From contig MU617073.1 of the NCBI GenBank assembly GCA_025201705.1, positions 1 through 24,409 on the forward strand: a stretch of 24,409 bases of DNA. The letters are read 5' to 3'. Shown here one piece after another: positions 1 to 11,767 of this stretch. Position 1 is the first letter of the stretch. Each line of letters opens with the position of its first letter. This stretch comes from Dissophora ornata. Lineage: Eukaryota; Mortierellomycota; Mortierellomycetes; Mortierellales; Mortierellaceae. Both the position numbers and the translations under genes were made by a program. The notes below the pieces were generated by a model. The model did no database searches, had not been told where the DNA came from, and saw nothing but the letters and a program-made list of their open reading frames with translations.

Positions 1-103
1 AAAAAAAAAAAAAAAAAGAGAGAGAGAGAAAGAGGCAGCGTCAGTTCCATGACTCCATCGTATGAACATACTTCAAATCTTTTTGAAAGACACAAAGACT
101 TAC
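1..103 (-). other. partial intron of the Lgl-family gene at the contig edge
   Basis: On the minus strand this begins with a consensus donor GTAAGT (103-98). It runs into a CT repeat and then a T run (plus-strand A run 1-17 followed by a GA repeat to about 30), which looks like the polypyrimidine tract before an acceptor that lies off the contig. Confidence 0.65.
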
Positions 104-2566
104 AGTCCGCATCCAGACACCGCTATTTGGTTGATACGTCCAAGATGCGAGCTTGACTTGAATACTGGCGAAAACTCTGATCCATTAGGAAGTGCTGACT
201 CTACAAACGCTGGCCGCGGCGGCAGCGACGGAGATGGTGCACGTTCAGGGAGAGGTGGTGGATTAGGATGCAACCCTGTTGGTGGTTGATCGCGAATAGC
301 GACTGGGTCAACAGGAGAGACCGGAGCAAGGCCTTCCAGACACTCGGGACGTGGTGAAAGGGCCTCGTCGCTTAATTTGGACGTGTTTTCATACTCGGGA
401 ATAGGAGGCTGTTCTTGAGTTGTATCCTCAATTAATGCATGCGGTGAACGAGAAGGCGCAACGTTGATTTTGTTAGGCTGTGGTGCTTCATCTAAGGATG
501 CGACAGGTTCTTGCGAAGGAGTTGGAACAGGCAACTGCTCCTGAATGGGGTCGAGAACTTGACTACTGACATCCATGGCATCCCTCAAGCTTGCGGCCAA
601 GGCTTCATCCACGTATTCTTCGTTCACAGATTTGGCGATGCTTGATTGCCGCGACAAGTCTCCTTGCTGCGACAGTTGTCCATATATCCAGTTGCCATTA
701 GAGAATCCAATGGTCAGGACCTCGCTCTGAACAGAGTATTCAAATGCCACGATCTCTCCTTGGTTCTTGAAGAACAACGGACCCAACTCGACGGTCAGGT
801 GGTGTAGAGGATTAAGGGATGCTCCTTCCCAGAATCGGATGCTGTTATCAGAGTGTGCAGTGACCAAGATATCGCGGCAAATTCTTGACTCATCGATGGG
901 CGCAAGCTTTATTCCTCGTAATGGTATCCTTGAAACAGCCGTAGATGTCTTGCGACCGCCATGGCCGTTCACTAGACGGTTGTAGAGTTCCACAGGCAGC
1001 TGTCCATACGTCTTGGCCATGATCAATCTTGGCTCAACAAAGAACAAGGTCGCAGGGACAGTCTGCTCGATATGAGATGAATCAAAGCTGTATGATCTGA
1101 CTCCACCTCGGTTTGTGAGTACAAGGATGGATACAGGATCCAGGGCTCCATTGAACCAGGGCGAATCCCGGGGGAGGACTACAAAGTCCAAGATGTCAGA
1201 GTCCATGGTCAAAGTATGTTGGCGTCGAGGGCTGCGGTAGTCTGCTTTTGCTGGGTACTCGAAGAGGTGCAGTCCGTACATGTCGATCGAGCTCGTCCCG
1301 CCAGCCACGATAAGTGTTGTGTCCTCCCTGTTCTCATTCAAGCACCATGAAAGTTGATAGATGGGCACAAATTGAGAAGAGTTACGCTCAAAGACCGGCC
1401 TTATCCCCGGAACGTTAACATTGAGTTCGTGAATAGTCCTCGCCAAAACAGGTCCCTCCTGTCGGACGTCCCAGAACACAAAGCAGCCGTCGTCATAGCC
1501 GCTGACAAATCCAAGACCATCTGGCCTCCAAGACACGATGGTGACATGTGGGTATCGGCTCTCATTCATGCCAAACATGTCGCCTCCAGCTGTGATGCCG
1601 CCCATAGCTCCAGGAGGGATCTCGTAAATGAAGGTGCGAATGACTGACTTCAGTTTAAGGTTCCAAAGCGCAATGCCGGTGTCGTAAGCGATGAGCAACT
1701 GATTGTTGTCCTTGGGATGCGTCTTGATTGAGACAACAAGTGAATGTTTCCTGCCCTCTGGTATGATATTCGGGATCCTGTAGGGGACGGCCTGGCCTCT
1801 GTAAACATCAAATACATCGATAGTTCCGTCCTTGAGGCCATGGAAGAGCCAGTTGGATCCAGAGAGCAATTCCATACAAGTGACGATGTTGCGGGCGTTC
1901 CTGACAAAGAGACGCTGCCTTTTGATAAGATCAAAGACTGTGATTGCGTTCTTGGCATCGATGACGATGAGAACTGGCGCACCTGGCTGGAAGGCGATCA
2001 TCTTGACGGAGACTGCGTCCTCGAGCTCAAGAAAGCCAGCCAATTCCGATGCTCCTGTTACTGCAATCGCACCTTTATACGTGCCTGTGTGAGGAAGACG
2101 TAAAAAAATAAAAAGAGACACATGGTTAACCCCTTGGCGTAAAGAGTGATTTTGACAGTAAGGTGTACTCTTTGATGCGGCTATAATGTCCACAACGAAA
2201 ACACTGCCCATTGGTTCACCTACCAGAAGCGAGTAGACCCTGAACTGGGTCAACAGCGATGGCAGAGACAAGAGCAGGCAGACCATATCTCCTGGTCTAG
2301 AGTTGAAAAGCAATTCCAATGCAGACGCGTGTAGTGGCCAGTGTGAGCACTCTTTGAATCCCAGGAGATATTGTGTTCAAAACTAAAACGAAGAAATGCC
2401 ATTGGCAGGTTGATGTTTTTACCTCACAGAAGGAGAGGCTGTCGACGTCGAGGTGCGCAGAGAGATCCTGAGCGAACCTCTTGGTGCCTTCTTTTTGAAG
2501 GACCTGCCGGATGCCACGCGCACCCTCTGTTTGCACCACAGCCTTTATTTTGTTGAAGAACGCCAT
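104..2566 (-). CDS. Lgl/tomosyn/Sro7-family WD40 protein, 3' end missing
   Basis: Exons on the minus strand are 2566-2423, 2296-2224 and 2084-104 (introns of 126 and 139 nt, GT-AG, consistent phases). They give at least 732 residues. The start ATG at 2566 opens a short helical, basic leader (MAFFNKIKAVV). Exons 2 and 3 join into the family's first-blade pattern, YGLPALVSAIAVDPVQGLLA followed by G-T-x-x-G-A-I-x-V-x-G, and then WD/beta-propeller blades. A Pro-rich linker with a PPPLPERAP stretch lies near 200-560. The last residues (HLGRINQIAVSGCGL) resemble the start of a second-propeller blade. The TAA at 102-100 is part of a GTAAGT donor (103-98), so the protein continues past the contig start. 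Known family role: binding exocytic t-SNAREs and Sec4/exocyst at the plasma membrane, for polarised secretion. No R-SNARE tail is visible because the 3' part is absent. I cannot separate an Sro7-like from a tomosyn-like identity. Confidence 0.85.
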
Positions 2567-2974
2567 GGTTCAAAAGCACGGGTGTGAGGTCCAAAAGTTG
2601 GGGTGTTCCAGGATAACGGCTGGAGAGGGGCGGCCAGTGGTATATACAGGTATATGGTATAGATAACAAAGCAATTGATAGCGGCAATGGTCCGAAAAGT
2701 AGGATAAGGTGCTTGTTTTCTCGAGGAGGGGGAGGGAAAGAGTGAATGTAATGAGATGAACAAGAGTGACAAAGAGAATGGCCATGGCGCCCGACAATGA
2801 CAGTTTCTCCCCACGCATATCACGTGTAGACTGCTCAGCAGGAACATCCTCTTTCTGCATTGCCCTTCCCATCCTTCTTTTTTGCTGCTCGGACCATCCT
2901 TCCTCCTACTGTTAATACCGTCGCGTCAGCTCTCACTCGCTAAGCCTTCTTCTCAATCTCTCGCATCACAACCA
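2567..2974. promoter_or_regulatory. shared upstream region of the Lgl-family gene and TRAPPC8
   Basis: These 408 nt separate two divergent start codons (2566 minus, 2975 plus). The region has TA-rich stretches near 2640-2665 and pyrimidine-rich DNA just before the TRAPPC8 start. It also has a palindromic CACGTG at 2821-2826, the core bound by bHLH factors in general, though its use here is unproven. No coding signal is apparent on either strand. Confidence 0.5.
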
Positions 2975-5900
2975 ATGGCCTCGTTCCAGCCGCGGACAAA
3001 AGACAGCTCTGCGCGAGAGCTGGTCTCGAGGGTGATGAGCCCTAGGATCGCGGTCATTGCCTCTCAGGGCGCGACCGAGCTCTGCCAGGCCAACCATCTG
3101 CCATCGGTCGTGGACCTATTCAAGCCTTTTGGCGAGAAAATCGATGGCCGAAGTATGGATATGGATGTGATATTCAATTGCCCGTGAACAGAGGTGTTAC
3201 ATTTTTTTTTTGGCACGCTTTTCTGATACGAATATTGTCACACTTCATAGTTTCTGTTACAGTCCTCGGTTCGATGGGCTTGCCCTCTGTGATCGACAAC
3301 TTCACCTTGCGCTTTACAGAAACAGATCAAGTTGAAGAACCCGACCAGAAGACGGCGCAGAAATGGCTTGCAGAGGTGGTACGCGAGGCAGCACACGGAT
3401 TCACTGATCCTTTCATGATCAAGAGCAGGGAGCAGGTTACACATGACTATCTCAATGGTACTGGAAACAACCAAGTCCCTTCACAATTGACGACCATGGG
3501 GATTGATCAGTAAACGATAGAAGCGAGCCCAATACATAGGAACGCGCGCATTGAAGGCGTAATTGCTCATCATCGTCTTTCGTATTTGAATCATCTATAG
3601 CACCTCCGGAGCGCGTCTTCCCATGGTACTCCAGATATCGCGATTTGTTCTTTTCAACCGGTGGCGTGTCTGACCATGAGACGTTTGAACACCCGGTCGC
3701 CTGTGTCATCGCCATCTCGTCCCTGTCGCCAGATCCGATCAACGAAATTCATCACCTGAGCAACATGAGCACACCTCCAATCGTATTTGAAAAGACGTTC
3801 ATGGACCCAGCACTGCTAAAATACTATGTACTGATTCACGATTGCTCAAAGGGAAATATCGACAGGTAGCGATCCAATACGACAGGCAGGGGACCGTTTT
3901 GAATTATCTGCCGTCGAATTTAAACACGAAATATTCACCTAGTCACGTATTCTTATCTAATGAAAAATAATATAGCGCGATGGAGACATTGGAGAAGATG
4001 CGCAGGACACTTGGTTTGCATTGTAGCATCCTGAAGATCAACTCAGTAGACCCGAACAATACGACTTTACCCAAGGACAGGAATGCGAAGTACTGGACCA
4101 GGAGTGTCGCCCAATCAAAACTGATGGCGATGGGCCAAGTTGGCAAGGACGGCTCCACCATCACCAACCGTAGCTCACTCTCCTCCATCAACTCTACAAC
4201 TGCCTCGGGAACACTTGTCGATATTGCCTCACAGCGGAGCTCGACGTCTTCACCTGTCTACTCAAGCTCAGGCAATGATTCTCCAACTTTTTCTCAAAAC
4301 CCTATTTTTGCACAGCTTGGAAACGACGACGAGGATGGAACGTTTGACCACGAACCACTATCACTGCCCCCAACCGAGAACCAGAGTTTGGCCTTGGATA
4401 TGCTTCTACACCCGGAAAAGGTAGCAGAGCCGTATGGCTGCTGCTTGAGCGACGACGACATTAGCGGGATTACACAGTTGCTAAAAGAGATGCTGGCTCA
4501 GAGCATTGTACCTTACATGGAAAGAAACATTGCACATTGGAACGAACAGGTTGCGGCGTCTCGTAAGGGAATCGCTGGTCGTTTCAGGAGATATTTCGGT
4601 TCGGGTTCCAAGAACCCGGCCTTGCAACAGTCTCCGACTGCAGGACCCAATGGAGGCGTCATTTACCATCATGCTTCACCAGAGGCCCAGATGAGGAAAT
4701 TAGCGGACTGGGCATTCATGCTCCGGGATTACAAGTTTGCGTTGTCTGTTTATGAGACTGTAAAGAAGGATTTTACGGCAGACAAGGCATGGAAATACTA
4801 TGGAGGAGCTCAGGAAATGATTGGGCTCTGTCATTTGATGTCCCCTCAACCTCTGGGCTCCAAGAACGACGCGGACCACTATTTCGAGTCTGCAGTGAAC
4901 TCTTATATTCACAAAGCAAAATCGCCCTTCTTTGCGTCTCGGGCCACCCTGCTCTGCTACGAGCTCTTCAAGCAGAGAAACATGTTCAGAGATGCGCCAA
5001 TCACTCTCACGAGGATGACTGCTGATGTAAGAGTACTTTTCAGCAGCATGGTATGGTTCAATACGGTTTCTCTTTCAAGACTGCGTCTAACAAATTGCGA
5101 CTGCGCTGTATTATTTTTTTCTAGTCCTCCGACCTTCGAAATGGGCTGTTCCTGGAACAAGCTGCGCACTGCTACCTGAAACTCCCACGACCTCAGGTCC
5201 GCAAGTATGCGTTCCACATGATCATGGCTGGCCATCGCTTCAACAAAGCGGATCAGGTAACGCAACTATAAAACTCCAGTGTCTACGTCAATTTACAGCT
5301 GCTTTAGTATCACGAGTTACTAATGTAAGATTCACTCTCCCCGTTTTCCAGAAAGAGCATGCATACAGATGTTACGCTGCAGCATCGCTTGTTTATGACT
5401 CCAAAGGATGGGCACTTGTGGACGATCATATCAGCTGCGCTCTAGGAAGGCAATCATATCAACTGGGCAAGTCAGAGGAAGTTCTGGATCACTACAAAAA
5501 GCTGTTGCGCGAGAGCAGGCAGTCGCCCCAGCAGCAAGCGGTCTACATGAAGGAATTTCTGAGTGTTTACAGGGTAAGTTGCAATTCTATATCATCAACA
5601 ATACGCAGAGCAAAACAGCAGAGTATCTCAACTTGCAAATAGCGGGTTTGATGAGCTTTTTTTTTCTAACCTTTTTTTTTTTCGTTAATGGCGCGTGATA
5701 GGATTATACCAATAAGATCGAAGCAGATCCCCTGCGCGAAACATTCCCCGAGTTCCCGCTTCCAGTGGTGCTTGGGTCGACTGCGAGGATTATGCTCTCA
5801 ACATCCCAGTCCACCCACGAGAATAGCGAGGCGTGGATAGAACTGGAAGGAGGCACGCGTAACTCTTCAAATTCCAATGGAGGAAGGACAGTCTCGGCAG

Positions 5901-8818
5901 TCGGAGGTAATGGCCATTACATTATATTTTTTATTTTATCCGCATGTATTGACCCCGAGCACCACTATAATATGAACAAGTCAGACTAAGCTTTACGTTT
6001 CTGTCGGTTTCTACTAGAACATGTGTTGGCTGCCGTCGATATCAAAAACCCACTGCAGATCCCACTCATCTTGACTGATGTCATTCTCGGATGCGAGCAC
6101 AGCACTTCAACGACCACCTTTACAGTCCCTGTCGATCCTGCAGAGGAAGCACATCTGGCCCTGTACGATCAACAGAGCCCTACATTCGAGGGCAAGGTCG
6201 CGTTCAGTGCCTTTGACTGCGATCGCATCGACCGCGTGATTCTAGAGCCTGGTCAGACCCGAACATTGACGTTCGAGATCTTGCCAAAGCAAGAGGGGCA
6301 GATCAAAGTGATGGGTCTGCACTGCAACGTGGAGGGACAAGTACACGCCTACAAGGATATTATCAAGAAGGGCAAACGGTTGAACACGACTAAAGAGCAG
6401 ATGATGTCGCAGGTGTATGAGGAAGACAAGAGTCTTGTGATCTTGGTCGCACCTGAGATGCCGTTACTGGATGTCGAGTTCCATTCCTCTCCAGAAATGT
6501 TGCTTTCGGGAGAGGTGTGTGAACTGTCTTTGGAGATTAAGAACAGAGGCAAGAAGGGACTTAAGAATCTGACGGTGCGGATGAGTCACCCGACATTCTT
6601 TTGTATTGGAGAAAAGAAGGACGACGGGGACCTCGGCTTGTACAGTAAGTGATTACCATTTATTTCCTCAAGATCGTCCGAAATAGGTGGCTGGCGACTA
6701 ATGTCGCTTTCCTTTCGTCCATGTATCTATGTATCTAGATAAAGGAGAGAGTAATATGGCGACGGAGACTATTCAAGTCGACAACTCCTTGCAACTCAGC
6801 GCGACGCAGAGGATTCTGGGTGTCGTACTAGCTCCAGGTGAGAGCATCAAGATCCCCAGTTGGCTGCGTGGAGAAAAGATTGGCAAGCACAACTTCTTGT
6901 TTGTGTTTTCTTACGAGTCGGAGCAACATGACTCGGCGATGGGCGTCAGGACTCTTCGGCACTCAGTCGCAGCACAGGTCTTGCCATCGCTAAAGATTAA
7001 CGCCTTCACGAGACCGAGTACCAAGGGCCTTAATGAATTTATCTTGGGAATCGAGGTAACACATCCTGATGGCTACCTTGTCAAAAATGCGTCATGCCTC
7101 TGGTGCTGATTGCCAATATTCACAATGAATTATATTCCGCTCTTCTTTTTTTATTAGACGGAGAACCTTCAAACGGTTCCCAACTTTGAATTCCTCCAAA
7201 TCTCGTCCATGAGTGCTTCTTGGACTATTGAGGCGGTAGACAAGTCAGAGTGAGTGATTCGTTATGGAGAGTGTCAGGGCTTTGTTCAATCGACAGGTAA
7301 CTTGGATGAAGGTCTAACACCTCTCCCATTTTTTAACGCCTGCAGCGAGTCGGAAGAGTACCGATCCATCGCTCCCAGGCAAACAGTGTTCACGTACTAT
7401 AGGATCCGCAAGAGTGAACAGGCTGTCGCCCCCGTTGTCACGCCAGAGAGATTTACTGCCAAGGCTCTTGAAAAGTTGGTCATCGGTCAAGAGAAACTCA
7501 AGGATGTGCCACCACCTCTGGATCTCCAGCTGTGTCATCTTTCTACTGTATGCTTGCTGCTTTCCTCATCTCGCAACTTTATCATACATTTGATATCTCG
7601 AGAGAGAAAAACAAATAGGATTATGCTGACCAAGGCCATTTCATCTTTTCCGGGGTTGGTTGCCTTTTATTATAGACGGGGTCCCATATCAACACTACTT
7701 CGCCCGTGCTCAGATACTTTTCTCGGGCCTCCCGACTTGGCTGGCGTCAAGCCTCGCTGACCTCGCAGTTCGTTTCTATCCCTGCAACAATTGATCGTCG
7801 ACACCTCTTCTCCGTCTACGGAAGCAACGACATTGATCTGGCTTTGTTCTGGAACATCCCCAAGATGAACCGTCGCGGCCACCACTATATCATTGGCATC
7901 AACCTAAGCGTTCAGCAGAATCCTTTCCAGCCGATTGATCCTGTTGATGAACTGGATGGCGAGAATGGCGAGACGGAAACTGCCAGAAGAGCACTTTATG
8001 AGCAGACAATGAGGGATCAGGCGGCCTTGGTCCAGGCCTTGACGATGAACCCGCATTTCAGGGACGAGAGTCCAGTCAAGATCTCGATGCGGTCTGAAGA
8101 TGCTGTAAAGCACAATTTTGGCCAGAAGAGGTAAAGCGTCTTATTCATGACCATGATTGTCAGAAGCAGTTCATCTCCTCTATGCGAACTACTTTCTTAC
8201 TCTTTTTTTTTTATTTCTTTTCTAATTTAATTTTCTTTCTTATGACATAGACTCTGTAGCACGTCTGTCAAGGTCGTGATCAAGAATTGTTCCTGGAACA
8301 AACACATTGCTTATACACTTGAGATGCTCTCCAGCAAGGACCCCATGGTCCCTCAAAATCCCCCCGGTGTTGTCGACAATAACCCACATCAGCCATCGCA
8401 GGGAAGTAGCGGCAGCAACGCAGCTGCAGCTGCAGCTATTCTGGACTCGACCAACCCACATATGAACGCGCATCCATTCTTCTGGTCCGGACCCACGTTC
8501 AGTACCGGATACCTAGAACCATTGGCCGAGGTCGAAATCGAGCTTGTGGCGTGCTTTACGCAGTACGGCGTCTATGACATCAACCGATGGCGGTTGGCAG
8601 TGCAGGTCGTGAAGGCGCTTCGGAAAAAGAACGTGGCAACAGCGGCGACTAATAAGAGCAGCAACAACAAAGCCGGTGGAAGCAATGGCGCTTCGAAATT
8701 GGAAGAGGATGCAGAAAAAGAGGAAGAGCAGGCCATGTTGCCGCCTGCGACACCTCAGGGAGTTGGCAAGGGTTTTATGCAGATGCCCAACTTGGCTCAT
8801 TACATTCAAGTTTCCTAG
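2975..8818 (+). CDS. TRS85: TRAPPC8/Trs85, TRAPP complex subunit
   Basis: Exons: 2975-3152, 3263-3457, 3601-3865, 3976-5026, 5125-5256, 5352-5573, 5702-5906, 6018-6644, 6739-7055, 7158-7249, 7346-7547, 7676-8130, 8251-8818. All introns are GT-AG, 94-143 nt, with consistent phase, giving 4509 nt and 1502 residues. TRAPPC8 landmarks appear in order: an N-terminal MSPRIAVIAS with SVVDLFKPF; LKYYVLIHD; LGLHCSILKINS; YMERNIAHWNEQVAASRKGI; the helical-repeat section (EQAAHCYLKL, VRKYAFHMIMAGHRF, DDHISCALGRQSY); and from about residue 750 a beta-sandwich region starting EHVLAAVDIKNPL. Known role: the TRAPPIII-specific subunit that directs Rab1/Ypt1 nucleotide exchange to Golgi and autophagy membranes. 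A Ser/Thr-rich linker in exon 4 and an Ala run in exon 13 are lineage padding. An in-frame upstream ATG at 2882 would add 31 residues; I prefer 2975, nearer the conserved block. It is head-to-head with the Lgl gene and tail-to-tail with RMI1. Confidence 0.93.
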
Positions 8819-8857
8819 AGTTGGCTTCAGTTTGATGCGCGACGTGAAATAATAGTA

Positions 8858-8863
8858 AATAAA
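8858..8863 (+). terminator. poly(A) signal of TRAPPC8
   Basis: An AATAAA hexamer lies 40 nt past the TRAPPC8 stop codon, in an A-rich context. Confidence 0.55.
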
Positions 8864-8956
8864 AATTCATGCGAAAAGAAAGCAAGTTTGGTGTATATCA
8901 TCAGTTGTTTCTGTCATTCGAGGAGAAAGTCAGTAAGGGAGGGTTGTTATAATACG

Positions 8957-8962
8957 TTTATT
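8957..8962 (-). terminator. poly(A) signal of RMI1
   Basis: An AATAAA hexamer on the minus strand (TTTATT on plus) lies about 37 nt past the RMI1 stop. It faces the TRAPPC8 signal across about 95 nt, so the two 3' UTRs probably abut or overlap. Confidence 0.5.
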
Positions 8963-8998
8963 ATTGTCAACCGCAAGTAGTGTCTTAATCTCTCTGCT

Positions 8999-9130
8999 TT
9001 ATCTGCGCTTCTTGGAGAGGACCTTCAACTCACGAATGACGGGAATATTGTTGCGGAGACCCTTGAACTGGCACTCTATGGACTCGACCTCCGACAAACC
9101 GGCCCTCATTTTTGCCACCGCCTGGGGATC

Positions 9131-9178
<48 letters not shown>

Positions 9179-11767
9179 AAGGAAAAAAAAAAGGGCAATA
9201 CAACTGTCAGTGGCAGTTTTGCGGACACTCTTCAATGTAGCAACCCTGGACTTACTCTCTTGGCTTCAGGTTCATTGACGCGGACCAGGTTTCTAAATTC
9301 AACAATGGAATACTCTAGTAGCAGCTCCACCACTTTCTGGTCCAACACAGCTTCAAGCTTGGTATCTGAAATGGACGTCGAGAAGCCCTCGAGGGCCGCT
9401 GGATCTCTGGGTGTTTGCCGGTCCACGGGGAGAAGAAAGATCGGAATCGACACCGCCAAGGTTGTTAACGAAAACTTGCCTAACTTGTTCACACGTGCCT
9501 ATCGCAAGAAAGAACAGACTGTTAGATGAAATGTCTCGATGTAGTAGCGTTAAATGGTCGATGGAGGTATTCTGTTATAGCTGTGTTACCTTGGCTATTA
9601 CTTCGCGTCCATCCCGCACAGCCTTCTCGACTTGGTACAAGTCTACCTCTGGCACCACATGGACAACCTCTGATAAGCCTCCAAAGTCATCCTCATCATC
9701 CATGTCAAACTCTAGCAGAGTTTCTTCCTGTTTAATAGCTTTCAGGGGTGATGGATGTATAAAATCGGCGTCGGTTCTCCTATCCATTCTCGATCCGACC
9801 CCAGGCTCTAATTTTATCTTCGTGAGGATGTCTAGCCCTGCTATATCCTTGTCAGGGGTTGAGGGTAGTTGCGTTTCTTCACCATCGCCGTCAGCGTCAT
9901 CATCAGAGGACAGGTCAATCGCTGCAAAATAGGTTGAGCCTTCTAATTTGCTCGCCTCCATCTTCTCCGCCTTGATCGTGATGGACATGGCGCCTGAGGT
10001 TGGAGGTGGCGCGAGATATGCGGAGGGCGAGTCTCGGTCGCCCATATCCTCGCTGTTGCTTTCAAAAATATTGTCCGCATTCGAACGAGTATTAACGTTA
10101 CCAAGGACTTCTTTCTTAATGTCGAGTAAGAAATCATTGTCCCTCCCATCTTCGCTATTAAGCGTGGTCTCGTCCTTTTTCCTTGGCTTGACCTTATCCT
10201 CCAATTCTTCATCGATCCGCTGCGATGTCGAGAAGGACCGAGAGCGCCTTCTGTTTGTATAAAAGTCCTGATCCGACGATTCGTATTCTGGCGTCACCCT
10301 TCGCTTCTTGTTTCTACTGTCTGTCTGCTCCTTCCATTGACTTCCTGTCGCCCTCATATCTGAATTACCGCTCTCTATCCCCTCTGATCCATCCTTTTGT
10401 TGGTGCTGCTTCATATCCATATCCATTGACAGTTGCGACATGGAGCCCCAGTCCGCATCATTGTCATGCAATCCGTAATCCATATCCATGTCATTGTGGA
10501 AATCCCATTGCGGCTCTTGATCCCTTTGCATCTGAAGATACTCATCCTGCTCGTCACCGTAATGTTGGCGATCCGATGCTGGTGGTTGAGGTGGTGGGGA
10601 TACGAAGTTACGTGCAGGCTTGAACGACCTCCATGGATTGGGCGTGTCCTCGGTCACAGCTGGAGCACGCCAAGTGGTTGGAGTAGTGGATGCAACAGCG
10701 TCCTGGGCAGTCACTGCTGCTTGAGGATTCCTCCACACTCCATTGGCCGTGCCCATGCCGTTGATGTTGTTGTTGCTGTTGTTGTTGCTGTTGTTGCCGT
10801 TGAAGACTATAGTTGTGGTACTAGCTACCGTAGTGTAGGGTCTCAGAGTCTGCGTTCCAGGCAACGAGGGGCAAGTCGCGGCGGGCATTGCGTCCACAGG
10901 TAGACTAGGATGAAAGCGAGCGATAACACAAGTCAGTTTTGATCCATCACGGTCGCACATCTTGCTTCCACCTGGTCTTGGCCTCTGCCCTTACCTAAGA
11001 CGTTGCTTCATCTGGTTCATAATCGCAAGTCTTCTGGGGTGCTGGTTCATACTTGCGACTTCACCTCCTAGGAGAATAGTGTTGTTGGGATTTAACTGCA
11101 GTACTCCATGTCGTACCTCCACGTCCCTGACCCTAATCTATGCAAAAGAAACAGTTGTTACCGACCGCACTTTCTCCCATAGTTCGAAGTAGTCGTCCTT
11201 AATTCGAAAAGCCACAATGCAAACCTATGGTCAATCTACCTTCGCTCCAAGTTTCATCTCCATAGCGATACCAAAGATCGGCTCCATCAACATGGCTCGC
11301 ATCTTACGAACACCGTCTGTCACGTCCAAGATGATCATCCCTCTCGGCAATGCCTTCCCTATTTGGAACCCCCCAGGTTGATCCCCTGCAACACCTAAGC
11401 CCTCACAAGACTCGAGCATCTTGAACGAACTAATTCCAATATCTTGGATCTCGAGGATCTGAAGAATGACTCCTCCACCTGTCCGCCCCAACTGAGAGCT
11501 GCCAGAGCCAAAGTCGTTGAAGAGGCGCTGTTTATGTGGTGTGGCTATTGAACTGGGCAGGATGGGTTTGGATTCGAGGATACGGAAATCGGTGAGAAGA
11601 TGCATGTCAAATATAAAAGTGGGGAGATCTTGACTGCGTGCTGAAAAGTTGGATGGGGAGGCATCGAGTTTATGTTTGTAGGCGATGCACTGTCGGGTCC
11701 ATTCCACCGATGCGTTGACGCCCATGCGCTGGATTGCATTCCGGACGAGGAGATCGTCGTTGGACAT
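8999..11767 (-). CDS. RMI1: RMI1, RecQ-mediated genome instability protein 1
   Basis: Exons on the minus strand: 11767-11240, 11137-10995, 10904-9590, 9498-9256, 9121-8999. Phases agree and give 2352 nt, 783 residues. Residues 1 to about 223 form the N-terminal helical/OB1 module (RMI1_N/DUF1767): the conserved run from GMIILDVTDG through KLGAK joins across intron 1 to VRHGVLQLNPNNTILLGGEV. A long, low-complexity, acidic linker of about 420 residues follows, with Asn-rich and DMD repeats. The C-terminal 140 or so residues match the second OB fold (EVIAKARVNKLGKFSLTTLA, then ISDTKLEAVLD, LLLEYSIVEFRNL and a final helix). Known role: scaffold of the BLM/Sgs1-Top3-Rmi1 complex in the nucleus that dissolves double Holliday junctions. 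In animals OB2 binds RMI2, and S. cerevisiae Rmi1 lacks it. Intron 2 has a CTGAC branch-like motif. Intron 4 carries a 45-nt homopolymer. Confidence 0.88.
9132..9176. repeat. 45-nt poly(A)/poly(T) run in RMI1 intron 4
   Basis: An uninterrupted run of 45 A on the plus strand is followed by short A runs broken by G up to about 9193. Read in the RMI1 direction it is a T run that ends 8 nt before the intron 4 acceptor AG (9123-9122), so it occupies the place of the polypyrimidine tract. The exact length may be affected by sequencing or assembly. Confidence 0.9.
10759..10801. repeat. GTT/AAC trinucleotide repeat coding an Asn-rich run in RMI1
   Basis: An imperfect GTT repeat (GTTGTT interrupted by GCT and GAT) in RMI1 exon 3 encodes an Asn-rich run with Ser and Ile interruptions in the disordered linker. 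It is likely length-variable between strains. Confidence 0.8.

Noticed and set aside
2882..2974. upstream in-frame ATG that would give TRAPPC8 a hydrophobic signal-like leader
   Set aside because: TRAPPC8 is cytosolic, and the conserved block starts just after the ATG at 2975. The extension is pyrimidine-rich and looks like 5' UTR.
8964..9278. plus-strand frame with a poly-Lys run
   Set aside because: The Lys run is the 45-nt homopolymer in RMI1 intron 4; nothing else supports coding.
10433..10903. 156-codon plus-strand open frame antisense to RMI1 exon 3
   Set aside because: It is the complement of the RMI1 linker; its Val/Ala-rich run is just the GTT repeat read in another frame.
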